In this document: in pieces, positions 6,784 to 13,918 of the stretch
Position numbering within the stretch: the stretch's first letter is position 1
Layout of the letters: every line of letters begins with the position of its first letter
NCBI GenBank assembly: GCA_900314985.1
Contig: OMXL01000043.1
Location: 1 to 40,242 of the forward strand
Reading direction: 5' to 3'
Source of the DNA: an uncultured Prevotellaceae bacterium
GTDB taxonomy: Bacteria > Bacteroidota > Bacteroidia > Bacteroidales > Bacteroidaceae
Length of the DNA: 40,242 nt
The notes under the pieces: model-generated
Told to the model about the DNA's origin: nothing
Seen by the model: only the letters and a program-made list of their open reading frames with translations
Databases searched by the model: none
Program-made: the position numbers and the translations under genes

Positions 6784-7229
6784 CAATGGAGTATACATAT
6801 AAATATCCAAGGCCGGCAGTTACGGCAGACTGTGTGGTGATGACGAAAGAAACGGTACCACAGGTGCTACTGATTGAGAGAGGTGCAGACCCATACAAAG
6901 GCTGTTGGGCCTTCCCTGGCGGTTTCATGAATATGGATGAAACGACGGAGCAATGCGCCATCAGGGAATTGGAGGAAGAGACAGGCATGAAGGTGTCCGA
7001 GCTACATCAGATTGGAGCATACTCCAAGGTTGATCGTGACCCAAGAGGAAGAACTATCACCGTTGCTTATCTTGCAATCATTGATACTCCTGTTGTTGTA
7101 ACTGGTCAGGATGATGCAGCTAAAGCAGAATGGTGGCCACTGTCTGATTTGCCCCATTTAGCATTTGACCACTATGGCATCATGCAGGATGCAGTTACCT
7201 TGTTTAGGGCAATGATGAATATTGAATGA
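6780..7229 (+). CDS. NUDIX hydrolase
   Basis: The protein has 149 residues with a complete NUDIX box at 48-70 (GFMNMDE...RELEEETGM), giving the Gx5Ex7REUxEExGU pattern that binds Mg2+ and a diphosphate. The preceding CWAFPGGF and following YSKVDRDPRGRTITVAYLA resemble the ADP-ribose / 8-oxo-dGTP class in Bacteroidota, which cleaves nucleoside diphosphates linked to another group. The exact substrate cannot be read from sequence. The ATG at 6780 is coupled to the preceding remnant; a second ATG lies two codons on. Transcription probably comes from the plus promoter of repeat R2. Confidence 0.88.
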   Translation: MTMEYTYKYPRPAVTADCVVMTKETVPQVLLIERGADPYKGCWAFPGGFMNMDETTEQCAIRELEEETGMKVSELHQIGAYSKVDRDPRGRTITVAYLAIIDTPVVVTGQDDAAKAEWWPLSDLPHLAFDHYGIMQDAVTLFRAMMNIE

Positions 7230-7301
7230 ATATAAATACCGCATTAGGTTAATGTGTCATAAAAGAATAATACGAAAAGTACAACGTGCCCGAATAATCC
7301 T

Positions 7302-7309
7302 TATATTTG
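7302..7309 (+). promoter_or_regulatory. Promoter -7 box TATATTTG of the 33-aa ORF
   Basis: It fits TAnnTTTG and lies 32 bp upstream of the small ORF at 7341. Confidence 0.65.
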
Positions 7310-7340
7310 CGGTAACTAAACATCAACGGAGGAACTGCTT

Positions 7341-7442
7341 ATGTTAACAGAAAAGGAAGTCAGAGACGACAAAAACAAGCTCGACAACGAGCAAGTCGAA
7401 TCAAGTGCACAGAAACCTATGCCATCTATTTGGTACAACTAA
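7341..7442 (+). CDS. Small 33-residue peptide gene with its own promoter, strong Shine-Dalgarno and terminator
   Basis: The ORF runs MLTEKEVRDDKNKLDN and ends QKPMPSIWYN. It is very hydrophilic and charged in the first 25 residues, with a Pro/aromatic tail. A GGAGG sits 7 bases before the ATG (7329-7333), striking in a genome where such sites are rare. A TAnnTTTG box lies upstream, and a 12-bp-stem terminator starts 17 bases after the stop. This compact layout marks a genuine short transcript. Function unknown: it could be a regulatory peptide, a small precursor peptide, or the coding part of a small RNA. Confidence 0.6.
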   Translation: MLTEKEVRDDKNKLDNEQVESSAQKPMPSIWYN

Positions 7443-7458
7443 ATGCGGTTAAGAACAT

Positions 7459-7502
7459 AATGAGATTGCCTTCGACTTAGCGCGAGGGGCAATCTCATTT
7501 TT
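7459..7502 (+). terminator. Rho-independent terminator after the 33-aa ORF
   Basis: AATGAGATTGCC (7459-7470) pairs perfectly with GGCAATCTCATT (7488-7499), followed by TTTTT. Confidence 0.85.
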
Positions 7503-7517
7503 CGTAACGTTGTATTT

Positions 7518-8159
7518 CTAATTCTCCTCTTCGAAGAACGATCCCACAGGCATGGCAGCATCTTCGGCGACACAACAGTTATAGCGTTCACGGCTACGGC
7601 GTTCACGAGCGAACATAGCCTTGGTGCCGGCCTCATCTTGCTGAAACTCCAGGTGCTCGTCGATGGCAAACGAGCTGGCCATTTCCTCTACATCGAGGTT
7701 GTCGGTACCAATCAGCGTGAAGGTCCAGTTCTGTTTCTTCAGCTTCTCGATGAGGGTACGCACCATCTTTAGTGTCCATTCTTCAGAACAGTTTTCATAG
7801 CCGTCTGTTATGATGGTTACAAGGACATGATCACCATCTTCCACTTGGGCATTGACCTTAGAGATGCCTTTTCCAATCGCATCGTAAAGAGGTGTGGCAG
7901 CATTGGGATGATAGGCTTTCCACTTCAAATCCGCCGTTTTGTCTGCAGGGGTGTTGTCATAGTGCAGCTTTGTGTGGTCACTGTCAAAAGTGATAAGCGT
8001 GACATACTGCAGCTGGTTGATATGCTTCTTCTGCATCATACGGATAGTCTGCAGAGTTTCGTTCATACCAGTGAAGGCTTGCTTGCGAATACACTCCATG
8101 GAGCCGCTCTCATCAACAATAATCAAATTGTGAACTCTTGTTGGAATTAAATCAGTCAT
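7518..8159 (-). CDS. VWA (von Willebrand A) domain protein
   Basis: The 213-residue protein starts MTDLIPTRVHNLIIVDESGSM. DESGS at 16-20 is the first MIDAS motif; the conserved Thr follows in ATPLYDAI and the Asp in IITDGYEN, so the metal site is complete. No signal peptide or membrane segment is visible, so it is probably a cytosolic protein-protein interaction module like the TerY/YfbK type. Its C terminus is charged (ARERRSRERYN). It is divergent from the sigma-like/A1S_2505 gene across a 125-bp gap, suggesting joint control. Partner proteins are unknown. Confidence 0.85.
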   Translation of the reverse strand: MTDLIPTRVHNLIIVDESGSMECIRKQAFTGMNETLQTIRMMQKKHINQLQYVTLITFDSDHTKLHYDNTPADKTADLKWKAYHPNAATPLYDAIGKGISKVNAQVEDGDHVLVTIITDGYENCSEEWTLKMVRTLIEKLKKQNWTFTLIGTDNLDVEEMASSFAIDEHLEFQQDEAGTKAMFARERRSRERYNCCVAEDAAMPVGSFFEEEN

Positions 8160-8259
8160 AGTCGAAATTATTTAAAGGTGAAACATGTTGTTATTATTGC
8201 TATTTATCTCTTTGAAGAAGAAATCAGAAAAAAATTAAGTTGATATGAAGATTTTTTAG

Positions 8260-8267
8260 TAAATTTG
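8260..8267 (+). promoter_or_regulatory. Promoter -7 box TAAATTTG of the sigma-like/A1S_2505 - glycerate kinase unit
   Basis: It fits TAnnTTTG and lies 18 bp before the start codon at 8285, so the leader is very short. Confidence 0.7.
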
Positions 8268-8284
8268 CCGCAAAGAAGATAAAT

Positions 8285-9340
8285 ATGTACTACCGACGCC
8301 TATCTGACAAAGAGATTTTAAGCGGCTTCCGTAAAGGCAACGCCGACATTATCCGAGACTATTTCTACGGGTACTGTGCGATAGGCTATAACATTTTCGA
8401 CCAGCGTTATCAGCTCAGAGAGAAACAAAACCTGGACTTCATGTCGTTAGCCCATCAGTATGCTATATTTTTGATGGAACACGATTGGAAACCCTTGGAG
8501 GATCATTCGCCGAATATCAGCTTGAAGACCTGGCTTATCAATGGATTCAGATATGTGGTTCTCGACGCACTGAAATGGTATAAGAAAGAATACGGTAGCG
8601 TTACCTTTGAAGACTATCTGCGCTCGTTCGACGTGACAAGCGACCTTCGTCTGCAGTTCAACCACATGGTGGAAGACGTTTGCGACCATGTACCGATGGG
8701 ACGCGAGGAAAGGCTTATCATTCAAATGATGCTCCTTCGTGGATTCAAAGGAAAAGAGGTGGCAGCGGAGATGGGTGTGACTCCTGCAGCAATTTCTCAG
8801 AAATACAAGAAACTGAAAGAAGACATCATCGTGCCGTATTTCCGTCAGAACTTCGACATGGATCTGGATATGCCAGAAGTATTCGAAGTTTATGGAGAGC
8901 CAATGGCAGAGAAAGCACCTATGCCTTCTATGGGTATGGAAAGAAAACTATTTATACCAGAGGATATGGAACAGAAGAGAACGACTCCGGAGCACATCAC
9001 ATCGCTCCAGCCAAACGAGATATTCGTATTCGGCAGCAACCTCCGCGGTATGCACGGTGGAGGTGCAGCCTATGTTGCCTTACGCAAGTTCGGCGCCATC
9101 ATGGGTCAGGGTGTGGGACTGCAGGGCCAGAGTTACGCCATCCCCACAATGCAGGGTGGGGTAGAAACTATCCGTCCGTATGTGGATGAGTTTATTGAGT
9201 TTGCCATGGGAAATCAGAACCTGACGTTCCTTGTGACACGCATTGGCTGTGGCATCGCCGGATTCACAGACGAGGAAATCTCACCATTGTTCGAGAAAGC
9301 TCACGATGTAGAGAATATCGTGTTACCAGCAGGATGGTGA
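8285..9340 (+). CDS. Sigma-70-like DNA-binding domain fused to a C-terminal A1S_2505-type (macro-like) domain
   Basis: The protein has 351 residues. Residues ~6-185 look like a shortened sigma-70-type factor: an acidic-helical region 2 (EILSGFRKGNADIIRDYFYG, then WLINGFRYVVLDALKW) and a region-4 helix-turn-helix (GKEVAAEMGVTPAAISQKYKKLK). After a Met/Pro-rich linker, residues ~234-351 match the phage-associated A1S_2505 domain: IFVFGSNLRGMHGGGAAYVAL, GLQGQSYAIPTM, TRIGCGIAGFTDEEISPLF. The glycine-rich loop and layout recall macro domains that bind ADP-ribose; that comparison is inference. It could be a transcription regulator gated by a nucleotide ligand. The glycerate kinase gene starts 1 bp after its stop. 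Confidence 0.75.
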   Translation: MYYRRLSDKEILSGFRKGNADIIRDYFYGYCAIGYNIFDQRYQLREKQNLDFMSLAHQYAIFLMEHDWKPLEDHSPNISLKTWLINGFRYVVLDALKWYKKEYGSVTFEDYLRSFDVTSDLRLQFNHMVEDVCDHVPMGREERLIIQMMLLRGFKGKEVAAEMGVTPAAISQKYKKLKEDIIVPYFRQNFDMDLDMPEVFEVYGEPMAEKAPMPSMGMERKLFIPEDMEQKRTTPEHITSLQPNEIFVFGSNLRGMHGGGAAYVALRKFGAIMGQGVGLQGQSYAIPTMQGGVETIRPYVDEFIEFAMGNQNLTFLVTRIGCGIAGFTDEEISPLFEKAHDVENIVLPAGW

Positions 9341-9341
9341 T

Positions 9342-10478
9342 ATGAAGAAAATTGTTATAGCGATAGATTCGTTCAAAGGCAGCCTGACCTCTGTGGAAGC
9401 TAATAAGGCTGCGGCAGAAGGCATCAGAAGGGCATTTCCTGACACAGTGATTGTGCAGGTCCCAGTCAGCGATGGTGGCGAAGGGTTCGTGGATGCTTTC
9501 CATGCGGCTATGGGTGGAGAGGTTCGAGAAATCATAGTAAGAGATCCTTTGTTGCGTCCCGTCTCTGCTCGCTATCTGCTGCATGGCGACGAGGCTGTGA
9601 TAGAAATTGCGCAAGCCAGCGGACTGACATTGCTGCCACCAGAGGAACGTAATCCGATGGTGGCTACCAGCTATGGTACAGGCCAGCTGGTGGCTGATGC
9701 TTTACGTCAAGGGGCGAAACATATCATCGTTGGTCTGGGAGGTAGTGCGACAAGCGATGCAGGTATTGGGATGCTCAAGGCCCTTAAAGACTGTTTTGCA
9801 AAGAACGGTACCTGGGATGACATCGAAGAATTGAAGTCTGTTCGGTTTACGATAGCTTCGGATGTTAAGAATCCTCTGTGTGGTGAGAATGGAGCTGCTC
9901 ATGTGTTTGCACCGCAAAAGTTTGCGATTGAGCGAGAGAAAACGGAACACGTTCCGATTTCCGAGCGTGAGCAAACTCGACCAAAGGTCAAAGGAGCGAC
10001 TCAAGATATGGTGCTGAGGTTGGATGAACGAGCCAGAAAGTTTGCAGAGGTGTCGGCCAAGCATTTTGGCTACGACCGCTCTGAGAATGAAGGTGCTGGC
10101 GCTGCTGGTGGACTGGGTTATGCTTTTCTGCAGTATATGAATGCAGCGTGCCGTCCTGGCATTGAATTGTTGCTGGAAACCATTCATTTCAGCGACATTG
10201 TCAAGGATGCCGATCTGGTCATTACTGGTGAGGGGGCTGCTGACCGTCAAACGTTGATGGGCAAGTTGCCTATGGGCATCCTCAAGCAGTCGGGTGGTGT
10301 CCCTGTTTATCTGATAGCAGGCCGTATTAACGACCGCGAACAGCTGCTACAGGCCGGCTTTAGCCATGTGGAGTGCATCAATCCGCCAGACATCACTCTT
10401 GAAGAAGCAATGCGCAAGGATGTCGCAGAAAGGAATATCCAGAATACTGTCAAACGTATAACTGACATCACAAAGTAG
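9342..10478 (+). CDS. glxK: Glycerate kinase, GlxK/GarK family, with an in-frame palindromic insert
   Basis: The 378-residue protein begins MKKIVIAIDSFKGSLTS, the family signature, and contains VPVSDGGEGF, GLGGSATSDAGIGM and AGAAGGLGYAFLQY, with DLVITGEG near the C terminus. The enzyme phosphorylates D-glycerate using ATP (2-phosphoglycerate in characterised members). The usual block VFAPQKGAT is interrupted after VFAPQ by 24 residues (KFAIEREKTEHVP...RPKV) encoded by a palindromic repeat. The frame is kept and the protein resumes KGATQDMVLRLDE. It is tightly linked to the upstream sigma-like gene. Whether the insert is tolerated as a surface loop is unknown. Confidence 0.88.
   Translation: MKKIVIAIDSFKGSLTSVEANKAAAEGIRRAFPDTVIVQVPVSDGGEGFVDAFHAAMGGEVREIIVRDPLLRPVSARYLLHGDEAVIEIAQASGLTLLPPEERNPMVATSYGTGQLVADALRQGAKHIIVGLGGSATSDAGIGMLKALKDCFAKNGTWDDIEELKSVRFTIASDVKNPLCGENGAAHVFAPQKFAIEREKTEHVPISEREQTRPKVKGATQDMVLRLDERARKFAEVSAKHFGYDRSENEGAGAAGGLGYAFLQYMNAACRPGIELLLETIHFSDIVKDADLVITGEGAADRQTLMGKLPMGILKQSGGVPVYLIAGRINDREQLLQAGFSHVECINPPDITLEEAMRKDVAERNIQNTVKRITDITK
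9920..9976 (+). repeat. 57-bp imperfect palindrome inside the glycerate kinase gene
   Basis: The centre is CGGAAC-AC-GTTCCG (9943-9956) and the outer arms are GTTTGC (9920-9925) and GCAAAC (9971-9976), with partial pairing between. It is unrelated to the CCCTCC/GGAGGG elements elsewhere. Confidence 0.75.
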
Positions 10479-10932
10479 TTATCCTAGCTTCTTAAACAGA
10501 TGAAGCATGTCATGTGGTACTCCTTGTCTGCTTGCTTGTTCTTTGAGTACTAAACTGTTACCGACCATCGTTCTGGTCACTCTGACTTCACATCAATATG
10601 AGGTGATTTGCTTCCACTTCCTTTTATTCTTTATTGATAATTGATAGTTGTTGTCTAATGCTGCAGACATCGATGTTTATCTGCCTCGTATTGGTATGGA
10701 TATGATCTCTGCTATTGTGGCACTACTGGTAACATAATCAATACCTCCTAGTTATACTTTTAGTTTAACGTATGTTCTGATCGCCTCGGCTTTCGCTTCA
10801 GCTTTCACCAGACATAGTACAACTTTTGTGCCGATTGTCAAAATGGCACTCGAAGATAGTCAGAATGGCACGGAATTTAAACTCGATTAAACTATACTGC
10901 CAATTCTTTAAACTCGTTTAAACATTGACGTT
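10479..10932. other. 454-bp gene-free gap with possible decayed coding sequence and a paired palindromic motif
   Basis: No intact gene is visible. Two short plus-strand open stretches, ending ISAIVALLVT at about 10735 and VKMALEDSQNGTEFKLD at about 10890, look like fragments of decayed proteins but are too short to name. Two copies of TTTAAACTCG(A/T)TTAAAC lie at 10876-10892 and 10907-10923, 31 bp apart, about three helical turns. Confidence 0.4.
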
Positions 10933-11481
10933 TCACAAAAGATACAATGCTATTGCGGCACAGGCTTCGGCATCGGCCAAGGCATGGTGATGGTTTTCGA
11001 GATCGTAGCCACAGGCTGCTGCTACGGTATGCAGCTGGTGATTGGGCAATGACTGCCCGAACTGCCGACGTGAAGCTGTCAGAGTATCGTAAAAACGGTA
11101 GTCAGGATAGTCCATCTGATAGACTTTGAATACAGCTTTCAGACAACCTTCATCGAAACGGGCATTGTGAGCCACAAAGGGTAGGGAGGCTATCTGGTAT
11201 CTTATGTCATCAAGTTCTTTGTCTGAGAAGTACACCTCGACAATACGTTCTTCCAACTGCTGCCATACTTTGGAAAACACAGGCGCATCCTCAGTGTCGC
11301 TTTCCGATATGCCATGTACCCGCTGACACCAATAATTATAGTAGTTCGGCTCAGGCTGAATCAGACTGTAGAACGAGTCCACTATCTGTCCGTCACGAAC
11401 CATGACTACTCCCACAGAGCAGACACTCGACGATTCCTGGTTGGCCGTCTCGAAGTCGATGGCGATGAAGTTCCTAAGCAT
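10933..11481 (-). CDS. DnaQ-like 3'-5' exonuclease (DEDD family)
   Basis: The protein has 182 residues starting [15 protein letters not shown]. Asp9 and Glu11 form motif Exo I, FVAHNARFDEGCL is Exo II, and HHALADAEACAAIAL is Exo III with the H-x4-D arrangement of the DEDDh group. It resembles stand-alone epsilon-like exonucleases that trim single-stranded DNA or RNA; no BRCT or polymerase domain is attached. The ATG at 11481 overlaps the last 8 bases of the preceding DUF3267 gene, so translation is coupled. It is last in a minus-strand run starting at the Sel1 gene. Confidence 0.88.
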   Translation of the reverse strand: MLRNFIAIDFETANQESSSVCSVGVVMVRDGQIVDSFYSLIQPEPNYYNYWCQRVHGISESDTEDAPVFSKVWQQLEERIVEVYFSDKELDDIRYQIASLPFVAHNARFDEGCLKAVFKVYQMDYPDYRFYDTLTASRRQFGQSLPNHQLHTVAAACGYDLENHHHALADAEACAAIALYLL

Positions 11482-12049
11482 TATCTTCGTCAATAATGTA
11501 GAATCCTGCTTCTGAAGGATGGTCGAGCACCATGCTCTTGGGATTTTCCTTGGTCAACAGCCATGTCATCCAAATGTCGCCAGCAGCTGCCGCTATGAAG
11601 AAGATACCCCATGCCAACATGGGCAGACTGCCGATGAAGAGGGCTGCAATAGCAGGGATGACACCCAAGACGAGGCAGGGCATCATGGCTCCCATCATGT
11701 AGCCGGGGATGTGCATCGGCTCGTCACAATGACAATAGGGGGTCAGCAACTTCCACATCACACCAAAGCTGATACTCTTCCAGCCGCTCTTGGCATAGCA
11801 GGCCCATGTCAGACCGTGAATCAGTTCATGAACCACAATGCCCACAAACATGAGAATAAAAGCTGTACCCCAGTCTCCAATGCCTCCAAGGAGTTCACTT
11901 ATTGGTTTCTTGTCCTTCCATATCCGGAAGAACGGCACGAGGAACACGATGGCTGCAACCACCATAATCACAACGGCAAATATATTCGCCTTTACAATAT
12001 CTATGGCCACCTTGCGGCCTTTTACTTCATTCTCTTCCATATCAGTCAT
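11474..12049 (-). CDS. DUF3267 integral membrane putative metalloprotease
   Basis: The 191-residue protein has four to five hydrophobic segments and the zincin motif HELIHG in the second ([18 protein letters not shown]), with [19 protein letters not shown] further on, the typical DUF3267 layout. Members are thought to be site-2-protease-like membrane zinc peptidases; substrates are unknown. The ATG at 12049 overlaps the stop of the acetyltransferase gene as ATGA. A second ATG (MEENE) lies three codons later. The C terminus is a cytosolic tail ending FYIIDEDNA. Confidence 0.82.
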   Translation of the reverse strand: MTDMEENEVKGRKVAIDIVKANIFAVVIMVVAAIVFLVPFFRIWKDKKPISELLGGIGDWGTAFILMFVGIVVHELIHGLTWACYAKSGWKSISFGVMWKLLTPYCHCDEPMHIPGYMMGAMMPCLVLGVIPAIAALFIGSLPMLAWGIFFIAAAAGDIWMTWLLTKENPKSMVLDHPSEAGFYIIDEDNA

Positions 12050-12675
12050 ATTTTTGTCTTTAGCCCTTCCTTGACCTTCTCCAAATCGCTACACGATAGT
12101 ATCGGCATGAGGTTTTCTATCTCCTCAATGCTCTTGTCCCACCATCGGAGTTTGAGCAAAATTTCTATCAATTCATCATCGAAACGTTTCCTGACTACTC
12201 GACAAGGATTTCCAACGGCGATAGCATACGGAGGAATATCTTTAGCGACAACCGAATTGGTTCCGATGATGGCTCCGTCGCCAATATGTACGCCTGGCAT
12301 GATTGTAACAGGTAGTTCCTCTTTCACTGGCGCAATAGCACTTCCCCAATCACCTCCCATGATGTAGAACGGATAGGTTGTCACGCAGTCCATTCTGTGA
12401 TTGGCTCCGTTCATTACAAACTCTACGCCTTTGGCAATAGCACAGAACTTCCCGATAATCAGCTTGTCACCTATGAAGTCATAGAAGTGTGTGACGTGCT
12501 TCTCAAATTGGTCAGCACCATCCACGTCATCGTAATAGGTATAGTCTCCGATGATGATACGTGGGTTCTTTACCACGTTCTTGATGTAACAGAGGCTTGG
12601 AATATTCGGATTTGGGAAAGCCTCATTGGGGTTTGGCCTGTTTTCGCCTTTATTGGTTACAATCTGGTCTATCAT
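12046..12675 (-). CDS. Vat/CatB-like xenobiotic acetyltransferase lacking about one beta-helix coil
   Basis: The 209-residue protein matches the streptogramin/chloramphenicol hexapeptide acetyltransferases: [38 protein letters not shown] with the catalytic His, TYPFYIMGG, then [24 protein letters not shown], and the C-terminal [14 protein letters not shown]. Compared with remembered Vat proteins it lacks about 16 residues (the GDTVIGNDVWIGQ-type coil) between LP and VTIMPG. The loss is in frame and removes roughly one turn of the helix, which may affect acetyl-CoA binding. It therefore should not be called an active resistance enzyme. ATGA overlaps link it to both neighbours. Confidence 0.8.
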   Translation of the reverse strand: MIDQIVTNKGENRPNPNEAFPNPNIPSLCYIKNVVKNPRIIIGDYTYYDDVDGADQFEKHVTHFYDFIGDKLIIGKFCAIAKGVEFVMNGANHRMDCVTTYPFYIMGGDWGSAIAPVKEELPVTIMPGVHIGDGAIIGTNSVVAKDIPPYAIAVGNPCRVVRKRFDDELIEILLKLRWWDKSIEEIENLMPILSCSDLEKVKEGLKTKI

Positions 12676-13184
12676 ATTTCTCTAATTATTTGGTTTCCAC
12701 ATAAACAATCCCTCAGAGACAGCTTGTTCAGATACTCTTCTATCGTCATATACATATCGTCGATGATATTCTGAGTGACTTTCTCGATGGTATCAAGTCC
12801 ATCCATATCACCGTCTGCCGCATTGTTGACGAGAATATCAATTCTTCCGTATCGTTCCAGAATAGCCGCGTAGATATCCTTTACGGCATCCTCATTGGAG
12901 ATATCGCTCTCGATGATCAGGTAGTCAGCACCCATTTCCTGAAGCTTGCTTTCTACGACATCGGCATTTCCTGCATTGGCCTGGAAGTATCTGTCAGCTC
13001 CATTCCTGTCAGTCTTTGTCTTGTCAAAGGGCCTTGGGATTCTTTTGTAGATCAAAACCACCTTTGCCCCTTCGCGAGCAAATGCAAACGCCGTGGTCGC
13101 TCCAATGCCCTGTGGATTGTTCGCTCCCGTAATCAGAGCCACTCTGTCTTTTAATCCGTAAGCAACCATATCTCTTAATACCAT
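12672..13184 (-). pseudogene. Truncated short-chain dehydrogenase/reductase
   Basis: The N-terminal Rossmann half is good: LKDRVALITGANNPQGIGATTA (coenzyme motif), then SDISNEDAVKDIYAAI and IDILVNNAADGD (NNAG-like motif). Sequence similarity stops at VTQNIIDD. The remaining residues (MYMTIEEYLNKLSLRD...) are not SDR-like, and the catalytic Ser and YxxxK are missing; the family is about 250 residues and this is 170. A 3' deletion seems likely. The new stop overlaps the acetyltransferase ATG as ATGA. The start may be 13184 or the in-frame ATG at 13169, which would avoid overlapping the Sel1 gene. Confidence 0.7.
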
Positions 13185-13819
13185 TTCAAATTATGCTCCT
13201 TGCAATAATCGATGGCAGGCAGATAGCCCTGGAACGTGGCCTTGTGAATCCACTTCAAGCCTTTGCGCTCGTCTTGTGGTACACCTGTGCCTGTCATCAG
13301 AAACCAGCCTGTAGCAAACTGTGCCTGGGCATCGCCACCATTAGCTGCCAGTTCATACCAGAAGACACACTCTTCGAGGTTCTTCTCTACGCCGTCACCA
13401 TTCCAATAGGCAGCTCCACAGTTCTTCTGGCTCAGCACATGGCCTTGGAAGGCTGCCTCACGATACCACAGGAATGCCTTGTGGTGGTCACATTCTACGC
13501 CATCGCCAAGGTAATAGGCGTTGGCCACGTTTACCTGCGACTGCATATCACCCTTGTCTGCCGCTTTCATGTACCACTCAAAAGCTTTCTCAGCGTTTTG
13601 CTCCACGCCTTTCCCGTGATAGTAGCACTCGCCGACGTTGAAGCAGCCATAGACATCATCCAGCTCTGCAGCCTTCATATACCACTCGAACGCCAGTTCA
13701 AGGCTGACCTTCACGCCAGTGCCACGCTCATAGCAGACACCGAGGTTATTCATCGCCTTGGTATCGCCTTGATGCGCTTTTTCGCGGTAATCGTCTGCTT
13801 TGTTTCGCTCTTTTGGCAT
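13175..13819 (-). CDS. Sel1-repeat (tetratricopeptide-like) protein
   Basis: The protein has 214 residues made of about five Sel1-like repeats of ~36 residues, with the pattern A..LG..Y..G.GV..D..KA..WY.KAA (for example NLGVCYERGTGV...AFEWYMKAAELDD and NVGECYYHGKGVEQNAEKAFEWYMKAADKGD). Such solenoids mediate protein-protein contacts. No signal peptide is apparent, so it is probably cytosolic. It is the first gene of a minus-strand run, driven by the -7 box at 13841-13848, divergent from the M18 aminopeptidase. Partner unknown. Confidence 0.88.
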   Translation of the reverse strand: MPKERNKADDYREKAHQGDTKAMNNLGVCYERGTGVKVSLELAFEWYMKAAELDDVYGCFNVGECYYHGKGVEQNAEKAFEWYMKAADKGDMQSQVNVANAYYLGDGVECDHHKAFLWYREAAFQGHVLSQKNCGAAYWNGDGVEKNLEECVFWYELAANGGDAQAQFATGWFLMTGTGVPQDERKGLKWIHKATFQGYLPAIDYCKEHNLKWY

Positions 13820-13840
13820 AAATTCACTTAAATCTTACGG

Positions 13841-13878
13841 CAAAAGTAGCAAGAAATGCCGTAAAAACAGTATATTTG
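13841..13878. promoter_or_regulatory. Divergent promoter pair between the Sel1 gene and the M18 aminopeptidase
   Basis: CAAAAGTA at 13841-13848 gives a minus-strand TACTTTTG box, and TATATTTG at 13871-13878 serves the plus strand. The spacing and the downstream ACTTTTGAGAATTATTAG resemble the mobile repeat copies R1-R3, suggesting a common layout. Confidence 0.65.
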
Positions 13879-13918
13879 CAGAAACTTTTGAGAATTATTA
13901 GGATAAAACGAGTGCAAT

